From Lachnospiraceae bacterium (GTDB lineage: Bacteria > Bacillota > Clostridia > Lachnospirales > Lachnospiraceae), in NCBI GenBank assembly GCA_024682115.1, contig JAIKZO010000058.1, forward strand, positions 1 to 64,000: DNA of 64,000 nt. The letters run 5' to 3'. The translations under genes and the position numbers were made by a program. The notes beneath the pieces are model-generated. The model saw only the letters and a program-made list of their open reading frames with translations, was not told the DNA's origin and did no database searches. Position 1 is the stretch's first letter; every line of letters begins with the position of its first letter. This document shows, piece after piece, positions 10,142 to 18,597 of the stretch.

Positions 10142-12526
10142 ATGTTTGATTTTATCAGAGATCATCAAATGAATATCATGCTGGCTCTATGTGCGGCCTG
10201 CGCGACAATGGCGATCATGCTTTTCTTCACCAGGTTCCTTCCGACTAAAAGGAAATGGATACTTATCCTGATGGAGTTGATTGCCACGTTTTTACTGTTC
10301 TTTGACCGCATGGCATATATCTATTCCGGAGATGTGAGCCGGAAAGCCTATATACTTGTCAGGGTTTCTAACTTTATGGTTTTTTTCCTGACCAGCGGTA
10401 TCGTCCTTGGCTTTAACATGTATCTTTGCGATCTCCTTTTGAGCGAAAAAGCAGTTGAAAAGCTTCCCGTGAGGCTTAAAACTGTTAGCATCATGTCTTT
10501 AATGGGCATGATGCTTGTCGTTATCTCGCAATTTACCGGCCTGATCTATTCGTTTGATGAACAGAATAAGTATTTCAGAGGACCGGGATTCCTATTATGC
10601 TACATTGTTCCCGTTATATGTCCTTTGATCCAGTTTACGGTCATCTGCCAATACAGGAAAAGTTTCAGCCGATTTATCAATATCGCTCATGCATTATATA
10701 TATTTGTTCCGATCATCGTCGGGATCATCCAGATCTTTACCTATGGTCTGTCCATAGTCAATATGTCGATGGTGCTGGTTTCGATCTCTCTTTATGTCTT
10801 TACCTATCTTGATATAAATGACGAGGTTGTCAGGATGCATAAGATCGAGATGGAAGGCCTTAAAGCGGAACGAAAGAGTATGAGGAGACTTTTTGATCAG
10901 ACAGCCACGGCTTTTGTTACGGCAGCCGAATATAAAGATCCTTTTTCAAAAGGATATTCAATGAGGGTGGCTGTTGTATCCAAAAGATTGGCAAAAGAGC
11001 TTGGCAAGAATGAAGAAGAATGTAACGAGATATATTATGCGGCCCTGCTTCACGATGTCGGTAAGGTTGCGCTTCCGGATGATGTTATCGGGAAGACCGA
11101 TTATCTTACTGCCGAAGAAGAAGAGATGATAAAACAAAGCCCTGCCATAAGTGAGGAGATATTATCCAATATAAACGAATATCCCTATCTTGGCGAGGCT
11201 GCCAGATACAGCAATGAAAGATATGACGGCACCGGATATCCTGAAGGACTTTCGGGCAAAGAAATCCCCGAGGCGGCAAGGATAATAGCCGTAGCCGAAG
11301 CATATGTTGAAATGACAAGAAAAACGAGGACAAGAGATCCGCTTCCTTCGGCATTTGTCAGAGAGGAACTTATCAAGGAATCCGAAGGAAAATATGATCC
11401 GGAGATCGCCGATATCATGGTCAAGATCATGGATTCATTAGAGAACGAGGGACTCGGACTCGATGATGTCACTGTGGAGACCCAGATCACCTGCGGAAAA
11501 TACAGGGATAATATCACGAAAGGAATAGAGATCACCAACAATGTTTCAAAGATAAGCTTTAATTATTCTCCTACAGATATTAAAGGAGACGGATTCAGTG
11601 CGCCTTCCATCATTCTGTTTGATTCATTTGACAGAAGAGTTCACAGCAACGAAAAGGCTATAAAGGCTTATAAATATCTGGAATACGGCGAACTTTGGTT
11701 TGACGGTCACAGCATTCGGACCGGTGCCAAGAATATGGAAGTCAGTGTTGACGAACATGTTGAAACTGATGAAAGACTCATCGATCGCATGAAGAACAAA
11801 AAACAGGCTTATTCCATCGTGGCTTCCAGGTATGAAGATCATATAAAACTTATATTGGAAAGCAGGGACCATACGGTTGAAGTTGTAGCCGCGCTTCCGT
11901 CGGTTTCGGTTTCGGCTTATATAGGTCTTACCGGTGAAAACTGCAATATTTCAGGTATAAGGATTGAACAGACCGGCGAAATGACACGTGAAGAGGATAT
12001 TCCGAGGATCGCGAGCTCGGATGTTTATACAGACAGACTTGAATCGGATATCCCGAATATTCAGATCGATCGTCCCCGTAATGTTTCGACGATCGGAACG
12101 CCGGTCAAAGACGGGATGATGCTCAGATTTCATTCCATGAGCCTTCCTTCTGCTACTCTTGTATGGCATTGCCCTTATGTTGTTCTGTTCAGTTCAGACG
12201 ACAATACGGTTGGCGGCAGTAACTACAGGGAATATGCGATGATAAAGATCAACGGCGAAAGCAATATAGAAAATGATTTTGCCGAAAACCGATTTATCAT
12301 GAAGAGAAAAGAATCGTTCCCGGGTTGGGAGGAATGGAAGAGGATCAACAGGGAAGGCATCGAATGCAAGGTTGTTTTCAGAAAAAAAGGAAACCGGTAT
12401 TCGATCATTACCGAGAATCTCGGCATATCTCTTGAGAACATAACAACTGTCAATGATGCTTCCGGTGAGATCTGTGCGGCATTGACCGGAGATCAGGTCG
12501 CGCTTACCGATATCAGGATATCGTAG
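10142..12526 (+). CDS. Polytopic membrane protein with degenerate HD-GYP domain and ~350-aa beta-rich C-terminal region
   Basis: LLHDVGKVALPDDVIGK...ARYSNERYDGTGYPEGLSGKEIP is HD-GYP-like but HH is replaced by SN; C-terminal region rich in predicted strands. Confidence 0.8.
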   Translation: MFDFIRDHQMNIMLALCAACATMAIMLFFTRFLPTKRKWILILMELIATFLLFFDRMAYIYSGDVSRKAYILVRVSNFMVFFLTSGIVLGFNMYLCDLLLSEKAVEKLPVRLKTVSIMSLMGMMLVVISQFTGLIYSFDEQNKYFRGPGFLLCYIVPVICPLIQFTVICQYRKSFSRFINIAHALYIFVPIIVGIIQIFTYGLSIVNMSMVLVSISLYVFTYLDINDEVVRMHKIEMEGLKAERKSMRRLFDQTATAFVTAAEYKDPFSKGYSMRVAVVSKRLAKELGKNEEECNEIYYAALLHDVGKVALPDDVIGKTDYLTAEEEEMIKQSPAISEEILSNINEYPYLGEAARYSNERYDGTGYPEGLSGKEIPEAARIIAVAEAYVEMTRKTRTRDPLPSAFVREELIKESEGKYDPEIADIMVKIMDSLENEGLGLDDVTVETQITCGKYRDNITKGIEITNNVSKISFNYSPTDIKGDGFSAPSIILFDSFDRRVHSNEKAIKAYKYLEYGELWFDGHSIRTGAKNMEVSVDEHVETDERLIDRMKNKKQAYSIVASRYEDHIKLILESRDHTVEVVAALPSVSVSAYIGLTGENCNISGIRIEQTGEMTREEDIPRIASSDVYTDRLESDIPNIQIDRPRNVSTIGTPVKDGMMLRFHSMSLPSATLVWHCPYVVLFSSDDNTVGGSNYREYAMIKINGESNIENDFAENRFIMKRKESFPGWEEWKRINREGIECKVVFRKKGNRYSIITENLGISLENITTVNDASGEICAALTGDQVALTDIRIS

Positions 12527-12544
12527 TATTAAGAATCTGTCCCT

Positions 12545-15385
12545 ATGGATGAGAACAGAAAAAACAAAATCGAAGATCTGAACGGATCTGAAAATTCCAA
12601 TATCAGACCGGCCATTTGGAAGATATTGCTGTATGTTCTTATTACAGCTTTTTTCGTATGCGTGGTTTTTATCTATTACAGGATGATCTATTTCGAGACC
12701 AGGGATAATATCATCAACGAAGGTAAGATAAACGCTATAGAATCATCAGATCTTATTGATAAACGTCTTCTGTCCAGTATGGATACCCTTATTCTTGCCG
12801 GACACACACTTGATATTTTGCTCGCAGAAGACAGATCCCAGGAAGAGATACTTGATTATCTGACCGAAGAAACCAGAGCTGTAGGGGAATCGCTCATAGT
12901 CAATACAACGGGGATCTACGGATATTTCAGGGGAGAATATATGGACGGATCCGGTTGGGATCCCGGCGAAGGCTATAATCCTACCGTAAGACCCTGGTAT
13001 ACGGAAGCCATGGCCGGACATGGCGAGATCGTTATAGTAGATCCATATGTGGATCTTGATACCGGAACCGTAATGATAGCCATAGTAAAGACGCTTTGCG
13101 ATAACGAAAGCGTTGTCGGAATAGATGTTTCGATGGATACACTTCAGGAAGTAGTGGAAGAACGTGTGGCCAGAAACGATGCTTTTGCGGAGTTCATTGT
13201 TAACAGCCATGGGACGATCATTTCTCATTCCGACATGCATCTTATCGGAACCACGATCAATGACGGAACAGATCCGCTTTCCGTATCTATCTGGAATAAG
13301 ATCAACACGGTCGAAGACGGATATTTCTATCTTGAATATGCAAATCGCGATTACATGATCTATGTTATGCCGTTAAGTACCGGCTGGACATGTGTATCCG
13401 TTATCGATGCAACGGATGATTTTGCCGCTCTTCGTATCCCGCTTGTGATAACCATTTTTATCTCAGTTATAATCATCGCTGTTTTCTTTATTCTGCTCGG
13501 GGCTTCGGAAAAGAAGAGCAGAAAGATCAGAGAATCTGCCGTAAGGACTGAACGCGCCATGGCCGCAAACGAGGCCAAGACTTCATTCCTTTCAAATATG
13601 TCTCATGAAATACGAACACCTATAAATGCGATCCTCGGGATGAACGAGATTATACTCAGAGAGTCTGATGATGATTCCATACTCGGCTATTCCGAGAATA
13701 TCAAGAGTGCGGGATCTTCATTACTTGGTATTATCAATGATGTCCTTGATTTTTCCAAGATAGAAGCCGGAAAGATAGAGATATTACCTGTGGATTATGA
13801 TCTGTCATCCGTAATAAACGATCTCGTGAACATGATCCAGGTTCGTGCGGAAAGCAAACATCTCGATCTTGAACTTTATTTTGACAAAGATATCCCCAGA
13901 TCTTTAAACGGAGATGAGGTCCGCATAAAACAGGTCATCACCAACATATTAACAAATGCCGTGAAATATACGGAAAAAGGAACCGTAAGGTTTTCAATGG
14001 GATATGAACACATTGAAAATGATGATGAGAACATTTTGCTTAAAGTATCCGTGAAAGACACGGGTATCGGTATAAAGCAGGAAGATATCCATAAACTGTT
14101 TTCTAAATTCGAGCGCATAGAAGAAAAACGTAACCGTAACATAGAGGGTACGGGACTCGGGATGAACATTACTCAGAGCCTGTTGTCATTGATGGGATCA
14201 TCTTTGGAAGTGACCAGTGCGTACGGGAAAGGTTCTGTTTTCGGTTTTTCACTTAAGCAGAAAGTCAATTCATGGGAACCGCTCGGAGATTATGAAGCAT
14301 CTTACCGGCAGCACATCGAAAAACAGGGCACATATAAACAGAAATTCACTGCCGAAAAGGCTCAGATACTTGTGGTTGATGATAATCCGATGAACCTTGT
14401 CGTATTCACCAGCCTCTTAAAGAGAACAAAGATAAAGATCGATACAGCTGATAACGGAGATAACGGTATCGTTCTTACACGGAACAAAAAATATGATCTG
14501 ATCTTCCTTGATCATATGATGCCTGAAAAAGACGGTATCGAAACGCTTCGTGAAATACGAAAAGAAAACGATAATCCTAACATTTCGACTCCTTATGTCT
14601 GCCTAACCGCAAATGCGATCTCCGGTGCAAGAGAACAGTATATCGAAGCAGGCTTTGATGATTATCTGACAAAGCCCGTAGATTCTGACAAACTTGAGCA
14701 AATGCTCCTTCAGTATATTCCGGAAGATAAGATCGAAAAGATCAAAGAGGCGACCGGAGAAGAAAAGAAAAAATTTACCGAAGAAGATATCCCCGAAGAA
14801 CTCATAGCGATCGACGGAGATCTTATAGATGTAAAAGCGGGTCTTAACAATAACGGAAGCCCGGAACTGTATAACAATGTCTTAAAAATGTTCTTTAATT
14901 CGATAAACCATACTCATAAGATGTTATCGGATCTTTTCGGATCGGATTCCTATGAGGAATATACGATAAAAGTACATGCACTTAAGAGTTCCGCAAGGAT
15001 CGTAGGTGCCGCCGCTTTCGGAGAAGAAGCCCAAAAACTTGAGGATGCCGGAAAAGCAGGTGATTTCGGATATATCCGTGAGCATAACCGTGAATTCCTT
15101 GATCATTATCTTGAGTTCGGGGAACTTCTTGCAGGATTGTTCGACTGCGGTAAAGAGCAGGCTGAAAGACCTGTTGCGGATCCCGAACTATTGAGTAATG
15201 TTTATGAAGAAATAAGATCCGCGGCGGATGATATGGATTGTGACCGCCTTGAAAACATATTTAAGGAAATGGATGAATACAGCATCCCGAAAGAAGAAGA
15301 GGAACTTTATACCGGGTTGAAGGAAGCGACCTGGAATTATGATTATGATGGGATACTTTCCCTTCTGAATAACAATGATAAATGA
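12545..15385 (+). CDS. Hybrid histidine kinase: Cache-type extracytoplasmic sensor, HisKA, HATPase, REC, Hpt, C-terminal tail
   Basis: TM-flanked region with VRPWYTEAMAGHGEIVIVDPYVDLDTGTVMIAIVKTL (dCache-like); NMSHEIRTPINAILGMNEI; DLIFLDHMMPEKDG; VHALKSSARIVGA. Confidence 0.92.
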   Translation: MDENRKNKIEDLNGSENSNIRPAIWKILLYVLITAFFVCVVFIYYRMIYFETRDNIINEGKINAIESSDLIDKRLLSSMDTLILAGHTLDILLAEDRSQEEILDYLTEETRAVGESLIVNTTGIYGYFRGEYMDGSGWDPGEGYNPTVRPWYTEAMAGHGEIVIVDPYVDLDTGTVMIAIVKTLCDNESVVGIDVSMDTLQEVVEERVARNDAFAEFIVNSHGTIISHSDMHLIGTTINDGTDPLSVSIWNKINTVEDGYFYLEYANRDYMIYVMPLSTGWTCVSVIDATDDFAALRIPLVITIFISVIIIAVFFILLGASEKKSRKIRESAVRTERAMAANEAKTSFLSNMSHEIRTPINAILGMNEIILRESDDDSILGYSENIKSAGSSLLGIINDVLDFSKIEAGKIEILPVDYDLSSVINDLVNMIQVRAESKHLDLELYFDKDIPRSLNGDEVRIKQVITNILTNAVKYTEKGTVRFSMGYEHIENDDENILLKVSVKDTGIGIKQEDIHKLFSKFERIEEKRNRNIEGTGLGMNITQSLLSLMGSSLEVTSAYGKGSVFGFSLKQKVNSWEPLGDYEASYRQHIEKQGTYKQKFTAEKAQILVVDDNPMNLVVFTSLLKRTKIKIDTADNGDNGIVLTRNKKYDLIFLDHMMPEKDGIETLREIRKENDNPNISTPYVCLTANAISGAREQYIEAGFDDYLTKPVDSDKLEQMLLQYIPEDKIEKIKEATGEEKKKFTEEDIPEELIAIDGDLIDVKAGLNNNGSPELYNNVLKMFFNSINHTHKMLSDLFGSDSYEEYTIKVHALKSSARIVGAAAFGEEAQKLEDAGKAGDFGYIREHNREFLDHYLEFGELLAGLFDCGKEQAERPVADPELLSNVYEEIRSAADDMDCDRLENIFKEMDEYSIPKEEEELYTGLKEATWNYDYDGILSLLNNNDK

Positions 15386-15426
15386 TCGGGAATATAGCCT
15401 GATATCTGATCACCGGAGAAGCAGAA

Positions 15427-18400
15427 ATGGAAAAAAGCATTGTTTATACCAATGACAATTGTATCGGATGTAATAAGTGCATCAAAGTCTGCAGTGCGAT
15501 AGGCGCCTGTATCTCAAAGGAAGAAAACGGAAAGGCCAGGATCGATGTTGACGGAAACAAATGCGTAGGCTGCGGAAGCTGTATCGATGTCTGTGTTCAC
15601 GGCGCAAGGGAATACCTTGATGACACCGAAAGATTTTTTGATGATCTTAAAAAAGGTGAAAACATTTCCCTGCTGCTGGCGCCTGCATTTAAGGCTAATT
15701 ATCCCGATGACTATGAAAGTGTTCTCGGAGGATTGAAACAGCTTGGTATTAACAGGATCATCAGTGTTTCGTTCGGTGCGGACATTACTACATGGGGATA
15801 TCTTAACTATATAGAAAAGTACGATTTTCTTGGAGGAATATCGCAACCCTGTCCGGCACTTGTTTCTTACATAGAAAGATATCTTCCCGAGCTTATCCCG
15901 AAGCTTTTTCCCGTACAGAGCCCTTTGATGTGCGCTGCGGTATATGCGAGAAAAGAAATGGGGATAACGGATAAATTCGCATTTATCAGCCCCTGTATCG
16001 CAAAAAAACTTGAGATCGAAGATCCGCATAACTCCGGTCTGGTTCAATACAATGTAACTTTTGAACATCTTATGAAGTATGTGAAGGAACATGATATAAA
16101 AGGACCGTCCGTAAACAGCGAGATAGAATACGGTCTCGGGTCTTTTTATCCGACTCCGGGCGGCTTGGCCGAGAACGTTAAATGGTTCCTTGGAGACCAT
16201 GTTTATATTCGCCAGATAGAAGGCGAACGACATCTTTATGAATGGCTGCACCAGAACAAAGACAGGATCAAAGAAGACAAGACGCCGTTCCTTTTTATCG
16301 ATGCTCTTAACTGCGAAAAGGGATGTATATGCGGAACCGCTGTAAATCCCGAAAAATCTAAGACCGATGATGCTCTTTATGCCCTGCTCAATATCAGGGA
16401 AAAGTCAAAAAAAGAGACAAGCGGAGATGCCTGGTCAAGGCCCGATCCTCCCGAAGAGCGATTGAAGAACTATAATCTCCAGTTCAGGGATCTTGATCTT
16501 AACGATTATTTAAGGGGTTATACTGACAGATCCTCCGAATGCAGATATGACTTTCCGCAGGGTAAAGATCTGGAAGAAATATATGTCAGCATGAACAAGC
16601 TTGATGAAGCATCAAGAAAGATAGACTGTACATGCTGCGGTTATGAGAGCTGTTACCAGATGGCAACGGCTATTTACAACGGCTTCAACCATAAGGAAAA
16701 CTGTATCCATTACGAAAAAGCGATGGTACAGGAACTCGAAGTTGAAAAGGCCATAGCCGAGGAGGCAACAAAGGCTAAAAGCTCATTCCTTGCCAACATG
16801 TCTCATGAGATCAGAACACCCATAAATGCTGTTCTCGGAATGAATGAAATGGTACTTCGCGAATGCGAGGATCCCAATATAGTCGCATATTCGGAGAGCA
16901 TAAGAAGTGCCGGGAATACGCTTCTTGGTCTTGTTAACAATATTCTCGATTTCTCTAAGATCGAAGCAGGCAAGATGGAGATCACTCCGGTGGATTATGA
17001 TCTTTCATCCGTTGTCAATGACCTTGTAAACATGATACAGAACAGAGCCGATGAAAAGGGACTCCTGATCGCCTTGGATATCGATCCGAAGATACCGAAA
17101 GTACTTCACGGCGATGAGATAAGGATAAAGCAGATCATTACAAATATTCTTACAAATGCCGTTAAATATACCGAAAAGGGCACGATAACCTTCAGACTCG
17201 GATACGAAGCCATCCCTTCGGATAATGACCATATCGTACTTAAGGTAATGGTTGAGGATACCGGTATCGGGATCAAAGAGGAAGATATCTCAAGACTCTT
17301 TGAACAGTTTGACAGGATAGAGGAAAAACGTAACCGAAACATCGAAGGAACCGGCCTTGGGATGAATATTACCCTGAAGCTTTTGGAGCTTATGGGTTCG
17401 ACCCTGAATGTCAAGAGTGTTTACGGAGAAGGTTCGAAGTTCTACTTTGACCTTGAACAGGAAGTCATCAAATGGGAAGAACTCGGGGATTATGAGTCTT
17501 CATACAGACATCTGGTCGGTGAAAGGAAGGAATATAAAGAAAAGTTTACAGCCCCCGAAGCGCAGGTTCTTGTTATCGATGATAATCCGATGAACCTGAT
17601 GGTATTCAAGAGCCTGTTAAAACAAACACGGGTATGTGTTGATACCGCAAACGACGGTTTTGAAGGTCTTACGCTTGCGTATGACAAGAAGTATGACATC
17701 ATCTTCTTTGACCATATGATGCCGGAAAAAGACGGTATTGAGACGCTTCATGAAATGAGAGCACAGGAAAAAAATCCCAATCTTGAAACACCTGCGGTAT
17801 GCCTTACTGCAAATGCGATCTCCGGAGCCAGAGAGTTTTATATAGAAGCCGGATTTGATGATTATCTTACGAAACCCATAGATTCGGAAAAACTCGAAGA
17901 TATGCTCCTTCATTATCTGCCTGAAGACAAGATCGTTATGGTAAGTGCTGATCAGATTTCATCCGATGATAATGAAGAAGCATTAAGTGACGAACTTAAA
18001 GAACTCGACAAATACGAAGGAATAGATGTTAAGACAGGTATCCTTAACAGCGGAAGTGTCGATGCTTATATGCCGCTCCTTAAGATCTTTTATGAATCGA
18101 TGGATGAAAAAGGTAATGAGATAGAAAACTATTATAAAGAAAAAGATATAAAGAATTATACGATAAAGGTTCATGCACTTAAGAGCTCAGCGAGACTCAT
18201 AGGTGCCGTTGAATTCGGAGAGATAGCACAGGAACTCGAAAACGCCGGAAAGAGTGAAGATATCGGCTTTATTGACGAAAACCATGCTACCTTTATGGAG
18301 GAATTCCATAAGTTCAAAGAGCCGCTTTCGAAACTGTTTGATAAGGGTGGCAATAACGAAGACAAACCTCTTGCCGATCCGATCCTTATGGCTGAGGTGT

Positions 18401-18576
18401 TTGAAGAAATAAGGTCTGCGGCAGAAGACATGGATTGCGACAGGCTTGAGAGCGTATTTGAAGAAATGGCCGATTTTCGTATTCCGGACAGTGATGTCGA
18501 TCTTTACGAGAAGCTTAAGAGCGCGGCAGGAATGTTTGATTATGATTCGATTACGGAACTGCTGAAAGACAAATAG
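15427..18576 (+). CDS. [FeFe]-hydrogenase-like sensor fused to hybrid histidine kinase (2x[4Fe-4S], H-cluster-like domain, Fe-S domain, HisKA, HATPase, REC, Hpt, tail)
   Basis: CIGCNKCIKVCSAIGAC and CVGCGSCIDVC ferredoxin motifs; ISQPCPA, SPCIAKK and LNCEKGCICG match L1/L2/L3 H-cluster regions; CTCCGYESCYQMATAIYNGFNHKENC; NMSHEIRTPINAVLGMNEM; DIIFFDHMMPEKDG. Confidence 0.92.
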   Translation: MEKSIVYTNDNCIGCNKCIKVCSAIGACISKEENGKARIDVDGNKCVGCGSCIDVCVHGAREYLDDTERFFDDLKKGENISLLLAPAFKANYPDDYESVLGGLKQLGINRIISVSFGADITTWGYLNYIEKYDFLGGISQPCPALVSYIERYLPELIPKLFPVQSPLMCAAVYARKEMGITDKFAFISPCIAKKLEIEDPHNSGLVQYNVTFEHLMKYVKEHDIKGPSVNSEIEYGLGSFYPTPGGLAENVKWFLGDHVYIRQIEGERHLYEWLHQNKDRIKEDKTPFLFIDALNCEKGCICGTAVNPEKSKTDDALYALLNIREKSKKETSGDAWSRPDPPEERLKNYNLQFRDLDLNDYLRGYTDRSSECRYDFPQGKDLEEIYVSMNKLDEASRKIDCTCCGYESCYQMATAIYNGFNHKENCIHYEKAMVQELEVEKAIAEEATKAKSSFLANMSHEIRTPINAVLGMNEMVLRECEDPNIVAYSESIRSAGNTLLGLVNNILDFSKIEAGKMEITPVDYDLSSVVNDLVNMIQNRADEKGLLIALDIDPKIPKVLHGDEIRIKQIITNILTNAVKYTEKGTITFRLGYEAIPSDNDHIVLKVMVEDTGIGIKEEDISRLFEQFDRIEEKRNRNIEGTGLGMNITLKLLELMGSTLNVKSVYGEGSKFYFDLEQEVIKWEELGDYESSYRHLVGERKEYKEKFTAPEAQVLVIDDNPMNLMVFKSLLKQTRVCVDTANDGFEGLTLAYDKKYDIIFFDHMMPEKDGIETLHEMRAQEKNPNLETPAVCLTANAISGAREFYIEAGFDDYLTKPIDSEKLEDMLLHYLPEDKIVMVSADQISSDDNEEALSDELKELDKYEGIDVKTGILNSGSVDAYMPLLKIFYESMDEKGNEIENYYKEKDIKNYTIKVHALKSSARLIGAVEFGEIAQELENAGKSEDIGFIDENHATFMEEFHKFKEPLSKLFDKGGNNEDKPLADPILMAEVFEEIRSAAEDMDCDRLESVFEEMADFRIPDSDVDLYEKLKSAAGMFDYDSITELLKDK

Positions 18577-18597
18577 TTTAACGGGAAGGAACTATCA

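Noticed and set aside
15514-16251. 245-aa minus-strand ORF
   Set aside because: Antisense to the [FeFe]-hydrogenase-like domain, which has conserved cysteine motifs
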